A DNA stretch of 64,000 bases. Source: BJHQ01 sp964654285. GTDB lineage: Bacteria; Planctomycetota; UBA11346. Shown here piece after piece: positions 1 to 8,783 of the stretch (the first letter of the stretch is position 1; the number at the start of each line of letters is the position of its first letter). The position numbers and the translations under genes were made by a program. The DNA lies in NCBI GenBank assembly GCA_964654285.1, contig CAZZJC010000027.1, positions 10,389 through 74,388 of the forward strand. Direction: 5' to 3'. The notes beneath the pieces were generated by a model. That model made no database searches and had not been told where the DNA came from. It worked only from the letters and a program-made list of their open reading frames with translations.

Positions 1-2
1 TC

Positions 3-221
3 GAACGCGGCTTCTGGGAGGACATCGGCGGCTTCCATCGTCCTTTCGCGGGGCCGCTGCTGGGGCCGGATGAGGAGCACCTGTGCCGGAACTGCGTCGA
101 GCGGTCGCGGGTGATGGCGGTGGATCACAGCATCCTCGCCGGGCATTTCTCCTTTGGTCCGCAAGAAGCGGCGATGCTGGCGATCCTGCCTGAGATCCGT
201 GCCGGTCTCGCCGTGGCCTGA
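3..221 (+). CDS. C-terminal end of a probable family 2 glycosyltransferase (cut by window edge)
   Basis: Open from the left edge to a TGA two bases before the next gene; 72 residues are visible. The segment GFWEDIGGF followed by GPDEEHLCR resembles the conserved end of GT-A glycosyltransferases, where an aromatic-rich E-D-I-G-G-F stretch precedes an ED/DE-x-L-C-R motif that contacts the acceptor. No start, signal or nucleotide-binding region can be seen. It heads a run of glycosyltransferase and exporter genes with almost no spacing, which supports a role in surface glycan assembly. The family call is inferred from this short stretch and the neighbourhood; another nucleotide-sugar enzyme is possible. 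Confidence 0.5.
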   Translation, partial: ERGFWEDIGGFHRPFAGPLLGPDEEHLCRNCVERSRVMAVDHSILAGHFSFGPQEAAMLAILPEIRAGLAVA

Positions 222-223
222 AC

Positions 224-1156
224 ATGTCCACCACGCTCCATGGTTCGGTCGCTGCGGTCGTGGTCACCCGGAACCGGTCGGCGCTCCTGCGCCGCTGCCT
301 GGAAGCGCTCCAGCGCCAGACCCGTCGCCCCGATCGCGTGCTGGTCATCGACAACGCCTCCACGGACGGGACCGCTGCCATCCTCGATGCCTTCGTGGCG
401 GCCGAGCCGGCATGGGTCAGCCGTTGCCGGCTGGAACGCAACAGCGGTGGCGCGGGCGGATTCGCCCACGGGACCGCCCTCGCCTTTCGCGAAGGCCATG
501 ACTGGTGCTGGCTGATGGATGACGACTGCATCCCGGAACCCGAGGCGCTTGCCGCCCTGCTCGACGGATATGACAGCTTTCCTGCGGAGCGGAAGCCGGT
601 CCTGCTCGCCAGTCGGGTGGAATGGACGGATGGCCATCTCCACCCGATGAACCTGGTTGCGGTGAAGCAGCGCTTCGCCCATGAGGAACTCTGGTTGGCC
701 GCCAGCAGGGGGATGCTGAGCATCCGTTCGGCGACGTTCGTCTCACTCCTGGTCGCCAGGAGGGCGATCGATCGCTATGGCCTGCCGCTGCCTGCGTATT
801 TCCTCTGGAACGACGATGTCGAGTTCACCGCCCGCATCCTGCGCCACGAATTCGGGGTCGCCGTCCCGGCCAGCCGGGTGCTGCACGCCACGGACCGTCG
901 CTATGGGACGCATGACGCCGCTCCCGCCCGGTATTTCTTCTACGTCCGCAATCAGCTGTTCATGCTGCTGTGGAGCCGCAGCCATGATCGCATGGAGAAG
1001 ATCTACATCGCGCAGATGCTGACCCTCAACTGCCTCGGGTACTGGGGACGGCGGTGGCTGAATCCCGTGGTTGCCTGGTACTACGCCAAGGCCGTCTGCC
1101 AGGCGATCACCCATCGCCCGAAACCGTTGCATCCCGACAGCTGGACTGGGCCGTGA
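224..1156 (+). CDS. Family 2 glycosyltransferase (GlfT/rhamnosyltransferase-like)
   Basis: 310 residues with a GT-A fold pattern. VVVTRNRS near residue 12 opens the nucleotide-binding Rossmann unit, VIDNASTDGT lies at 41-50, the family-typical RNSGGAGGF at 72-80, and the metal-binding acidic cluster MDDD at 98-101. A later WNDDVEF is the usual acceptor-side acidic motif. The C-terminal 60 residues are aromatic and basic and could lie against the membrane. This combination is known from galactofuranosyl- and rhamnosyltransferases that extend cell-surface polymers; the sugar here cannot be read. The start is two bases after the previous stop, and the stop overlaps the next gene's GTG start, so the genes are likely co-translated. 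Confidence 0.85.
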   Translation: MSTTLHGSVAAVVVTRNRSALLRRCLEALQRQTRRPDRVLVIDNASTDGTAAILDAFVAAEPAWVSRCRLERNSGGAGGFAHGTALAFREGHDWCWLMDDDCIPEPEALAALLDGYDSFPAERKPVLLASRVEWTDGHLHPMNLVAVKQRFAHEELWLAASRGMLSIRSATFVSLLVARRAIDRYGLPLPAYFLWNDDVEFTARILRHEFGVAVPASRVLHATDRRYGTHDAAPARYFFYVRNQLFMLLWSRSHDRMEKIYIAQMLTLNCLGYWGRRWLNPVVAWYYAKAVCQAITHRPKPLHPDSWTGP

Positions 1157-2514
1157 TACGCAACGTCTGGGCCGTGGCCGTGGCCTGGAACCAGCGGGCC
1201 GACATCGAACGTCTTGTCCACGCGATCCCCTCCGCTGGACATGCCGACCTGCATCTCCTGGTGGTGGACAACGCTTCGACCGATGGCACCGCCGAGGCGC
1301 TGGCAGCATTCGCACCCAACGTCACCGTGCTGCGGCTGCCTATGAATCAGGGCGGGGCCGGGGGGTTCAACGCCGGCATGCGAGCGGCCCTGGCCGCCGG
1401 CGCAGAGGCGATCTGGCTGCTTGATGGCGATGCATGCCCGGCACCGCAGGCGCTGCCGCCGCTGCTCGCCGTGCTGGAGGCAGAGCCTCGGACCGTCATG
1501 GTCGGCAGCCGGATCATCATGGATGGACCTCCCGGGCTGGTGCAGGAATGCGGTGGGCGGATCACGGTGCAGGGGCACCTCGCCCCCAACCACCGACTCG
1601 CCGATCCCCAGGCGGTCCTGGCCGATGGGCCGGTCGACTATGTGGCGGCCTGTTCCGTGCTGGTGCGCAGTTCGGCGCTGACCGACATCGGTCTGATGGA
1701 TGGGCGCTTCTTCGTCTTCTTTGATGATATCGAGTGGTGCTGCCGGGCCCGCACCTTGGGTTGGACCATCCGCACCGCCGCGGACTCGCGGGTCTTCCAT
1801 CGCTTCAATGCCGGCAAGGCGGACACACCACAGCGGGTTTATTACCTTTGGCGGAATGCGCTGCTCTGGCAGTCCTGGTGCCGGCCAGGTCGGCTGGCGC
1901 TGTGGCGCAAGGCGATCGATCTCCACATCCAGATCCGACTCTGGCGCCAAGCAGGTCGCCCAGCGCTGGCCCGGGCGGCACGACAAGGCATCGTGGATGC
2001 CCTGCGGTTGCGCCTGGGACGTCGCGATCTTGACGCGGCGCCGGCGCCTGACGCTCCGGATCCCGGGCCACTCCCCGCCGGCGCAATCCTGGTCCTCGCG
2101 GTGGGACGGCATGCCGATGCCATCGGCTGCCTGCTCTGGTGCGTGGCCCATCTGACGGACCGTCAGGTCACCCTGGTCTGTGAGCCGGAGATCCGTCGAC
2201 TGGGCGGCGCCCCTGCTGAATGGACGTTCATCTCCTGGGAACCTTCTGCCCTTGGATCCATCGAAGCACGGTTGCACCAGCAGGGGTTTTCGGCGGTGAT
2301 CGTAGCCGAGAACCAGATCCCGCTCGCTGCGATCCACGGGCCCCGCTGGTGCTGGAATGGCCATCGGCTGATTCCCGGGGTGCGACCGCCCACCCGATGC
2401 GGCCGTTGGAGCCGGCGGTTGATGGCGGTTTTTCGCGCGACGTGGGACTGCTGCAGGCTGTTGGCCGCCCACCGGCCAGATGCTTGGGAACAGCGGGATC
2501 GCCACCAGCCATGA
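1153..2514 (+). CDS. Family 2 glycosyltransferase with a C-terminal extension
   Basis: 453 residues from a GTG that overlaps the previous TGA as GTGA. An in-frame start at 1054 would run deep into the upstream gene and is rejected. The first 280 residues copy the preceding protein's layout: VVDNASTDGT at 37-46, NQGGAGGF at 65-72, DGD at 91-93 as the metal-binding motif, and FFDDIEWC near the acceptor site. This suggests a tandem duplication. After about residue 300 comes a 150-residue extension with a hydrophobic, Rossmann-like start (AILVLAVGRHADAIG) that I cannot assign. It ends in an ATGA overlap with the ABC permease, so sugar addition and export genes are one transcription unit. Confidence 0.83.
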   Translation: MIRNVWAVAVAWNQRADIERLVHAIPSAGHADLHLLVVDNASTDGTAEALAAFAPNVTVLRLPMNQGGAGGFNAGMRAALAAGAEAIWLLDGDACPAPQALPPLLAVLEAEPRTVMVGSRIIMDGPPGLVQECGGRITVQGHLAPNHRLADPQAVLADGPVDYVAACSVLVRSSALTDIGLMDGRFFVFFDDIEWCCRARTLGWTIRTAADSRVFHRFNAGKADTPQRVYYLWRNALLWQSWCRPGRLALWRKAIDLHIQIRLWRQAGRPALARAARQGIVDALRLRLGRRDLDAAPAPDAPDPGPLPAGAILVLAVGRHADAIGCLLWCVAHLTDRQVTLVCEPEIRRLGGAPAEWTFISWEPSALGSIEARLHQQGFSAVIVAENQIPLAAIHGPRWCWNGHRLIPGVRPPTRCGRWSRRLMAVFRATWDCCRLLAAHRPDAWEQRDRHQP

Positions 2515-3329
2515 GCATTACACGCATCACCCCCGCCGGCACCGCCGGTTCCTATCTCGCCGACTGCTGGCGGCGGCGCGAATTGCTGTGGTTCTTCGCG
2601 CGGCGGGATCTGGTGGTGCGCTACCGGCAGACGCTGCTCGGGGTGGCGTGGGTGCTGATCCGGCCGGTGCTGGCGATGGGGGTGTTCGGATTCCTGTTCG
2701 GCACCGTGGCCCGGCTGGATTCGCATGGGCTGCCGTATCCCCTGCTGGTGCTGGTCGGGATGCTGCCCTGGCAGTTCTTCGCCTCCGTCCTGTCCGAGGG
2801 CGCGGGGTCGGTGGCGGGCAATCCCGCCCTGGTCACCAAGGTGTGGTTTCCGCGCCTGCTGATGCCGGCCTCGGGGCTGCTGCTCAACAGCGCGGATCTG
2901 CTGGTGAATCTCGGCTTCCTCGCGCTGGTCATGGCGTGGTACGGCATCGCGCCGCCGTGGCAGGCGGTGTTCGCGCCGCTGGCGTTCCTGCTTGTGGCGA
3001 TGTGCGCGCTGGGGGCGGCGCTGTGGTTCTCGGCGCTGACCGTGCGCTACCGCGATGTGCGGGCGCTGGTGCCGGTGCTGCTCCAGTTCGGCATCCTGGC
3101 CACGCCGGTGGCGTTCACCATCGCGGCGCTGCCGAACGAGTGGCGCTGGTGGGCGTGGCTCAACCCGCTCGCCGGCCCGGTCGAATGGCTGCGCTGGTGC
3201 CTGCTGCCGGGGACGGTGATGCCGGGGCCGAAGGCGCTGACCCTGAGCGTCGCCGGGGCGACGGTGCTGCTGATCAGCGGCTACTGGTTCTTCCGCCGCG
3301 CCGAATCCCGCTTCGCGGACGTGATCTGA
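2511..3329 (+). CDS. ABC-2 type polysaccharide export permease (Wzm/TagG-like)
   Basis: 272 residues from the ATG of an ATGA overlap; an in-frame start at 2220 would overlap the upstream enzyme by almost 300 bases. The N-terminal amphipathic stretch with FARRDLVVRYRQTLLG, followed by about six hydrophobic spans, is the hallmark of ABC-2 permeases that export lipid-linked O-antigen or teichoic acid precursors. It sits directly upstream of its ATPase (one-base gap). Known family role: forms the channel half of the exporter in the inner membrane. The exported polymer is presumably made by the flanking glycosyltransferases. Confidence 0.88.
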   Translation: MSITRITPAGTAGSYLADCWRRRELLWFFARRDLVVRYRQTLLGVAWVLIRPVLAMGVFGFLFGTVARLDSHGLPYPLLVLVGMLPWQFFASVLSEGAGSVAGNPALVTKVWFPRLLMPASGLLLNSADLLVNLGFLALVMAWYGIAPPWQAVFAPLAFLLVAMCALGAALWFSALTVRYRDVRALVPVLLQFGILATPVAFTIAALPNEWRWWAWLNPLAGPVEWLRWCLLPGTVMPGPKALTLSVAGATVLLISGYWFFRRAESRFADVI

Positions 3330-3330
3330 C

Positions 3331-4122
3331 ATGGCTGCTGCTGCCGACCCCACTGGCGCCGATCTGCCCGACGATCTCGCCCTGCGCATCCGCGGCCTGG
3401 GCAAGAGCTATCGCATCCATGACGCGTGGTTGCCGGGAATTTCGATCAAGGATGACATCAGCCGCCTGCTGACCCTGCGCTGGTTGTGGGCTCCGAGCGG
3501 CACGCGGCAGTTCCAGGCTCTCGCCGGGGTCGACCTCGACGTGCGGCCGGGCGAGGTGCTGGGACTCGTCGGCGGCAACGGCGCGGGCAAGAGCACCCTG
3601 CTCAAGCTGCTCTGCCGCATCACCCCGCCCAGCGCGGGCAGCATCGTCTTCCGCGGTCGCGTCGCGGCGGTGCTGGAGGTCGGCACCGGCTTCCACCCCG
3701 ACCTGTCGGGACGCGAGAACATCTACCTGAACGGGGCGATCCTTGGCCTGCGCCGGAGCGAGATCAACGCGCGTTTCGCGGACATCGTCGCCTTCGCCGA
3801 GATCGGCGAATTCCTGGATGAACCGGTGAAGCACTATTCGTCGGGGATGTACGTGCGCCTCGCGTTCGCCATCGCGGCGCACCTCGATCCCGACATCCTG
3901 GTCATCGACGAGGTGCTGGCGGTGGGCGACGAGCGCTTCCGCGCCAAATGCCTGGCGCACGTGCGCGAGCGCTTCCGCGAGCGGGCGGTGATCCTGGTCT
4001 CGCACGATATGGAGGCGCTGCAGAGCATCTGCACCCGCGCCGTGCTGCTCGACCGTGGCCGCATCGCCTTTGACGGCGCGGTGGACGAGGCCATCGCGCG
4101 CTACCGCGCGACCGGGGGTTGA
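3331..4122 (+). CDS. ABC transporter ATP-binding protein, polysaccharide export (short Wzt/TagH-like)
   Basis: 263 residues. Walker A GGNGAGKST is at 81-89, followed by the signature YSSGMYVRL, Walker B ILVIDEVLAVGD and the H-loop VSHDMEAL. The YSSGMYVRLAFA form of the signature is typical of Wzt/TagH ATPases that energise O-antigen or teichoic acid export. The protein stops soon after the ATPase core, so it lacks the C-terminal carbohydrate-binding domain found in Wzt proteins that recognise a capped chain end. Export here should therefore follow the cap-independent, synthesis-coupled mode (inference). It is one base downstream of its permease, and the next gene starts in its stop codon. Confidence 0.9.
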   Translation: MAAAADPTGADLPDDLALRIRGLGKSYRIHDAWLPGISIKDDISRLLTLRWLWAPSGTRQFQALAGVDLDVRPGEVLGLVGGNGAGKSTLLKLLCRITPPSAGSIVFRGRVAAVLEVGTGFHPDLSGRENIYLNGAILGLRRSEINARFADIVAFAEIGEFLDEPVKHYSSGMYVRLAFAIAAHLDPDILVIDEVLAVGDERFRAKCLAHVRERFRERAVILVSHDMEALQSICTRAVLLDRGRIAFDGAVDEAIARYRATGG

Positions 4123-4946
4123 GGCGCGTGGCGGGACTCGCCTTCCTCATCCCGACCCGCGACCGCCATGCGGTGCTGGCGCGCAGCCTGCCTGGCGTGG
4201 TCGCGGCGGCCCGGCGGGTCGGCGCGCCGGTGCTGATCTGCGATCAATCGCCGCAGGCGTTCCCCGCCCAGGCCGGGATCACGGTGCTGCACCGGCCGGA
4301 TCTCGGCGGCCTGCCGGCTGCGCGCAACGCGCTGCTGGCGGCGACCGCCGCCGATCTCGTCTGCTTCCTCGATGACGACACCGATGTCGCGGGGGATTTC
4401 GCCGAGGTGCTGTCGCGGCTGGCCGCCTGCGAACCGGACTGCGCGGGCTGGGGGCCGGTGGTCGAGACACGGCCGTTGGCGGTACGCCGGCTGCATCGCC
4501 TGGCCCATCTCGGCGGCTTCCGCGACGAGCGCCGGCTGACCGCCCGGCGCGCGGACCGCGCGACCACCGCACTCTTCGGCTGCTGCTTCGCACTGCGGCG
4601 GCAGGCGGCGCTGGCGGTGGGCGGCTTCGATGCGCGCCGGCCCGGCTACGCCCTGGGCGAGGACCTCGACTGCTGCCGCCGGCTGGTCGCGGCGGGCTTC
4701 CGTCTGCGCTTCAGTGCCGCGTTGCGCGCGGTGCATCGGCGCGATGGGGCCGACCGCGCCGATGCATGGCGGCGCGGTCTGGCCAAAGGCGGTTTCCTGG
4801 TCTGGTGGGCGCGCCGGCACGGCGGGCCGACCCCGGCGACGCCGGTCCATCTGGCGCTGGCGCTCGCGGCGGCGGCTTCCGGACGGGGCGCGGAGCCGGC
4901 CCGGCCGCTGGCGGTGCTGGCGGCGGCCTGGCGGTCGCTGGGGTGA
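4119..4946 (+). CDS. Family 2 glycosyltransferase
   Basis: 275 residues if started at the TTG overlapping the previous stop (TTGA); a GTG at 4128 is an equally possible start. LAFLIPTRDRHAVL opens the nucleotide-binding fold, FLDDDTDV carries the metal-binding aspartates, and LGEDLDCCRRL with the following basic stretch is the acceptor-side ED motif. The C-terminus is alanine-rich and hydrophobic and may touch the membrane. It is the last gene of the polysaccharide cluster; a 7-bp hairpin follows at 4990-5011. The sugar donor cannot be deduced. Confidence 0.8.
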   Translation: MRRVAGLAFLIPTRDRHAVLARSLPGVVAAARRVGAPVLICDQSPQAFPAQAGITVLHRPDLGGLPAARNALLAATAADLVCFLDDDTDVAGDFAEVLSRLAACEPDCAGWGPVVETRPLAVRRLHRLAHLGGFRDERRLTARRADRATTALFGCCFALRRQAALAVGGFDARRPGYALGEDLDCCRRLVAAGFRLRFSAALRAVHRRDGADRADAWRRGLAKGGFLVWWARRHGGPTPATPVHLALALAAAASGRGAEPARPLAVLAAAWRSLG

Positions 4947-4989
4947 AAATAGCGGCGACCGTAGCGTGCGCTCGCGGGCCTCAAGCGAA

Positions 4990-5011
4990 AACCGCCTTGA
5001 AAAGGGCGGTT
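4990..5011. other. Small hairpin between the glycan cluster and pgi
   Basis: A perfect 7-bp inverted repeat (AACCGCC / GGCGGTT) with an 8-base loop. On the plus strand it is not followed by a T run. On the minus strand it is followed by TTTT, but no minus-strand gene lies upstream, so its role as terminator is doubtful. The rest of 4947-5169 shows only scattered TAAGCT- and TAGCTT-like boxes without a convincing -35. Confidence 0.35.
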
Positions 5012-5169
5012 GCAATCCTTAGAGTGCGGCACCTCCCGAACCCGGATCTAAGCTGGGGTCCGGTAAGGAGTTCGGTTGTCGCATCTCGCTAGCTTCCCCG
5101 CCGGGGGAGCGGAGCTGCGGCGGCCAGGCGCCGAGGACCAGCCCAGCGATCGGACAGGGGAAGCACATC

Positions 5170-6564
5170 ATGACCATCACCCTGGACTACACGAACTGCC
5201 TGATGGAGGCGATCGGCGCCACCCATGGGCTGACCAAGCCCGAGGTCGACACCCTGGTCGCGAAGTTCCCCAAGCACCACGAGTCGATCGATGAGATGCG
5301 CGCCAATGGCGAGAGCTGCTTCTTCGACCTGCCCTACCAGAAGCAGGACGAGCTGAACGCCCTGCTAAAGAAGCACCACGGCCGCTGGGACAACCTGGTG
5401 ATCCTGGGGTGCGGCGGCTCGGTCGCGACCGCACGCAGCCTGTTCGGGGCGCTCGCGCACCGCTTCCACAACGAACTCGAACCGAAGGCGCGCAAGAACG
5501 CGCCGCGCGTGTTCTTCCTCGGCAATGCCGATCCCAAGTCGATCGAGGACCTGTTCGCCACGGTCGATCCCAAGAAGACGCTGTTCCAAATCAACAGCCG
5601 CTCCGGCACCACGGCCGAGAGCATCGGACTGTTCCTCTTCCTCATCGACCTGCTCAAGAAGAAGGCCGGCAAGGGCGGACCCTCCGCCCACATGATCCTG
5701 GTCACCGACCGCGAGAAGAGCCCGCTCAACGAGATCGCCAAGCAGGAGAAGATCGACACCCTGCCCTTCCCGAGCAATCTCGCCGGGCGTTTCGCGGTGC
5801 TCGGCAATCCCACCTTGTTCATGGCGGGGATGATCAACCTTTCGATCCCGGAGCTGCTGCGCGGCGGCGCCGAGATGGACAAGCACTGCCGCCACGGCGA
5901 TCCGCACGCCAACCCGGCGTACATGCATTCGCTCATCCACTACCTGCTCACCCGAAAGCGTCGCAAGACCATCCACGCGACCTTCCCCTTCAGCGACCGC
6001 CTGGGCGCGGTGGCGCAGTGGTACAACCACCTGCTCGCGGTCAGCCTGGGCAAGATGAACAACCGCAAGGGCAAGGCCGTCCACGTCGGCCCCAGCCCGG
6101 AGATGGGCGTCGGCAGCTTCGACCAGCACGGCCAGCAGCAGCTCTATGCCGAAGGCCCGTTCGACAAGGTGGTGACCTTCATCACCGTGCGCGACCACGG
6201 GGCGAAGGTCATCATCCCCGCGAGCCAGCCGAAGCTCGAATCCGCAGCGTACCTGGGCAACGTCGACTTCGCGACCGTGCTCGCCAACGCGCAGATCGGG
6301 TCCGAGCACCACATCACCGCGAGCGGCCGGCCCAACATGGCGATCGCCATCGACAAGGTCGACGAGGCCAACGTGGTCGGCCTGTACTACCTCTTCATGC
6401 TGTCGACCGTGATGAGCGCCGAGCTGTACGGCATCGACCCCTTCGACCAGCCCGGCGTCGAGCACGGCAAGCAGGCGACCTTCGCCCAGTTCGGCCGGCC
6501 CGGCTTCGAGGATCTCGCGAACCGGCTGAAGGACTACCGCGCCAAGCCCAGGCGCATCTGCTGA
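5170..6564 (+). CDS. pgi: Glucose-6-phosphate isomerase
   Basis: 464 residues, a typical length for bacterial PGI of the Bacillus/PVC type. It interconverts glucose 6-phosphate and fructose 6-phosphate in the cytoplasm, linking glycolysis, gluconeogenesis and sugar-nucleotide supply. Two SIS sugar-isomerase subdomains are visible: LGCGGSVATARSLF with NSRSGTTAES (phosphate-binding loop) in the first, and GSFDQHGQQQLYAEGP with the catalytic glutamate in the second. The C-terminal signature DPFDQPGVEHGK holds the catalytic lysine. The ATG is preceded by an AGGGG-like site (5156-5160). It stands alone between two non-coding stretches; an 8-bp hairpin at 6598-6616 just after the stop may help end transcription. 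Confidence 0.93.
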   Translation: MTITLDYTNCLMEAIGATHGLTKPEVDTLVAKFPKHHESIDEMRANGESCFFDLPYQKQDELNALLKKHHGRWDNLVILGCGGSVATARSLFGALAHRFHNELEPKARKNAPRVFFLGNADPKSIEDLFATVDPKKTLFQINSRSGTTAESIGLFLFLIDLLKKKAGKGGPSAHMILVTDREKSPLNEIAKQEKIDTLPFPSNLAGRFAVLGNPTLFMAGMINLSIPELLRGGAEMDKHCRHGDPHANPAYMHSLIHYLLTRKRRKTIHATFPFSDRLGAVAQWYNHLLAVSLGKMNNRKGKAVHVGPSPEMGVGSFDQHGQQQLYAEGPFDKVVTFITVRDHGAKVIIPASQPKLESAAYLGNVDFATVLANAQIGSEHHITASGRPNMAIAIDKVDEANVVGLYYLFMLSTVMSAELYGIDPFDQPGVEHGKQATFAQFGRPGFEDLANRLKDYRAKPRRIC

Positions 6565-6731
6565 AGGCCGACGTCCGACTGCACAGCGGGCGGCATCCGG
6601 CTGGAGCGTCCAGCCGCGGTTGGTAGCGGCTGCAAGCGGCGGGGCGATGGACGGCTTGCACTCCGCTTCCGACACGGCGATAACGCCGCCACCAGGGTCA
6701 AGCCCGTTGCCGGCCCGAGGCGGAGGACTCC

Positions 6732-7457
6732 GTGAACGCGTTCCAGATCATCAGCCTGATCCTGCTCGTCCTGGGCGTTGCGAACCTGGTGCGGGCCCTG
6801 TGGTCTGCCGGCTACCTCACCGCCCTGGCGGGGTCGGCCCAGGTCAACCGCACCCGGCCGGTAGCGCGTCCGGTCCCGGCGCGGCCTGCGACGCCGGCGG
6901 TCAAACCGCCGGTGGTGCCGCGCGCGGTGCCGCCGATCGCCAGCAAGGAATCCACCCACGAACTGCCGCCGGTCGCTGCCCCGGTCAAACCCGCCTTCAA
7001 GCCGGCTCCCGTCAAGCCGGCCGCGAAGGCGACCACGGATGATGACGCTGCTGCCGAATCGCTCTTCGCCGGCCTTGAGGCCAAGCCGGCCGCGCCGGTG
7101 GATCCGGCCCAGGAGGCCACGCGCAAGGCCAGCCGCCTCGCGGAGCTGGGCTTCCATCACTCGATCGACACCCAGGCGGCCAAACCACTGCCGGAAGAGG
7201 CCAAGCCGCGCACCCAGACCGCCGAACTGGACGACATCCTCAAGCGCATCGACAAGGTGCTGGCGGATTCCGTGCCCGCCAGCGCCGCGCCCGCTGCGAC
7301 GCCAGCCCCGCCGGCCGCGGCTCCGCTGCCGATCCCGTCGCCGACGCCGGTCGCGGCAGGCGATGACATCGCCGCGTCGCCAGCTCCAGCCGTGAAGATG
7401 CCGGAGCCGCGTCCGGTCACCGAGGATCCGGCGCCGGGGCAGCAGAAACTGTTCTGA
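6732..7457 (+). CDS. Membrane-anchored proline/alanine-rich protein, unknown function
   Basis: 241 residues from a GTG with a GGAGG site at 6722-6726. Residues 3-30 (NAFQIISLILLVLGV and following) form one transmembrane segment. The remainder is low-complexity Ala/Pro/Lys/Val, interrupted around residues 105-175 by a short charged segment containing ESLFAGLEAK and DDILKRIDKVL that may be helical. No enzymatic motif is present. The layout, an N-terminal anchor and a flexible tail with short conserved patches, suits a scaffold or cell-envelope adaptor, but this is inference. It has no operon partner; the HAD gene begins 55 bases downstream. Confidence 0.6.
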   Translation: MNAFQIISLILLVLGVANLVRALWSAGYLTALAGSAQVNRTRPVARPVPARPATPAVKPPVVPRAVPPIASKESTHELPPVAAPVKPAFKPAPVKPAAKATTDDDAAAESLFAGLEAKPAAPVDPAQEATRKASRLAELGFHHSIDTQAAKPLPEEAKPRTQTAELDDILKRIDKVLADSVPASAAPAATPAPPAAAPLPIPSPTPVAAGDDIAASPAPAVKMPEPRPVTEDPAPGQQKLF

Positions 7458-7512
7458 TCTCGTCACCCGGATCCGGGGTTGCGTCCGGGGCGGCGGCTTC
7501 AGCATCCCGGCC

Positions 7513-8070
7513 ATGCCGCAGTTCGGCTCAACCACGGTGATCCCAGCGCGGGTCCGGCTGATCATGCTGGACTGCTTCGATACGCTGGTCGAGCACCAGG
7601 ACTGGGTCTATCTGGCCCGGCGTGGCGTGGTGGAATTCCTGACGCATTTCTCGAAGAAGCGCAATGTCGCCCTGGTCGTGGTCAGTGACGCCGAGGAATC
7701 CGCGATCGTCGCCGCCCTCGATCAGGCCAGGCTCACCGGCTATTTCGGTCGCATCTACCATGCGGGCAACGCCAGCCAGGACCTCGGCCATGGGCGTCGG
7801 CGCAAGCGTCTGGACATCCCGATCGCCGACCTGGGCATCACCACCGCCGACGCCCTGTTCATCGGCGACAGCCCGGCGGATGCGGAGTCGGCCCGGTTCC
7901 ACGGCATCCCCTTCATCCGGGTGCCGCGATCCGAGGACCGCGCGTTCACCTTCGCCAGCCTGATCACCGGACCGAGCAGCTACAACAGCGGCGACTTCTC
8001 TGCGGCCATGATGAAATACTACCTTGGCGACGACAAGCCCACCGCCCCGCCATCCAAGCCAACCCGATGA
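7513..8070 (+). CDS. HAD-superfamily hydrolase
   Basis: 185 residues. Motif I is LDCFDTL near residue 18. The first Asp is the expected phospho-acceptor nucleophile, but the +2 position is Phe as in haloacid-dehalogenase-like members, not the Asp of standard phosphatases. Motif II is VVVSD (residues 55-59), and FIGDSPADAESARFHG supplies the acidic motif IV and the substrate-adjacent region. No extended cap domain is visible beyond about 20 residues between motifs I and II. The substrate is unknown. The stop overlaps the start of the acyltransferase gene (ATGA), so the two are likely coexpressed. Confidence 0.75.
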   Translation: MPQFGSTTVIPARVRLIMLDCFDTLVEHQDWVYLARRGVVEFLTHFSKKRNVALVVVSDAEESAIVAALDQARLTGYFGRIYHAGNASQDLGHGRRRKRLDIPIADLGITTADALFIGDSPADAESARFHGIPFIRVPRSEDRAFTFASLITGPSSYNSGDFSAAMMKYYLGDDKPTAPPSKPTR

Positions 8071-8783
8071 CCGTTCCTGCGCCCACCGCCGCCCCGGTCC
8101 GGATCGCGGTCCCGTTCTTCCTTGCCCACCTCATGCATTGCCTGATCGGGATCGTCGTGCTGCGCACGGTGGCACGCTTCTGCGCCCGCGCGCGGGTGCG
8201 TTGGGCGCGCGGCATCCCGGTCGACGGTCCGGTGCTGCTGGCGTCGAACCACCGCAGCTACTTCGATCCGCCCTTCGCGGCGATCTGGCGCCGGGGCGCG
8301 GTGTGCTATTTCGCGCGCGAAGACCTGTGGCGCAACCCGCTCTTCGCCACCCTGCTCAACATCTTCCACGGTATTCCGGTCAACCGTGACAAGCCGGCGG
8401 CGTCGAGCACCGCGGGCGCGATCCAGCGCCTGCGCGCCGGCCTGCCGGTGCTGGTCTTCCCCGAAGGCACCCGCACCCGCGACGGCAGGCTCGGCCGCCT
8501 GCGTGCCGGTCCGGCGCTCATGGCCCGGCGCGCCCGCGTGCCGGTGATCCCGGTGTACCTGCACCGCACGGAAGGCTTCTGGCCACGCGGTTCCGCGCTG
8601 CCACGCATCGCGGCGCCGCCGATGGAGGTGCGCTACGGCCGGCCCATCGTGGCCCCGGCGCACCTGCCGGAACGCTGGCAGGACGAATACATCACCCGTT
8701 ATCTGCAGCGCTGGATGGAACGGCAGGAGGCCGAACTGCTCGGCGGGCGGCGGCGGTCTCAGCCCGCGCGGCCGGTGCGGTAG
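8067..8783 (+). CDS. plsC: 1-acyl-sn-glycerol-3-phosphate acyltransferase family protein
   Basis: 238 residues. The acyltransferase block I NHRSYFDP (NHx4D form, catalytic His-Asp) lies near residue 53, block II around GIPVNRD, block III FPEGTRTRDG, and a hydrophobic proline-containing block IV, VPVIPVYLHRT. A hydrophobic N-terminal span around residues 12-32 would anchor it to the inner membrane. The family acylates lysophosphatidic acid to phosphatidic acid; paralogues acylate other lipids, so the symbol is by family only. The start overlaps the HAD gene stop, and the last 25 bases overlap the convergent amidase gene. Confidence 0.85.
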   Translation: MTVPAPTAAPVRIAVPFFLAHLMHCLIGIVVLRTVARFCARARVRWARGIPVDGPVLLASNHRSYFDPPFAAIWRRGAVCYFAREDLWRNPLFATLLNIFHGIPVNRDKPAASSTAGAIQRLRAGLPVLVFPEGTRTRDGRLGRLRAGPALMARRARVPVIPVYLHRTEGFWPRGSALPRIAAPPMEVRYGRPIVAPAHLPERWQDEYITRYLQRWMERQEAELLGGRRRSQPARPVR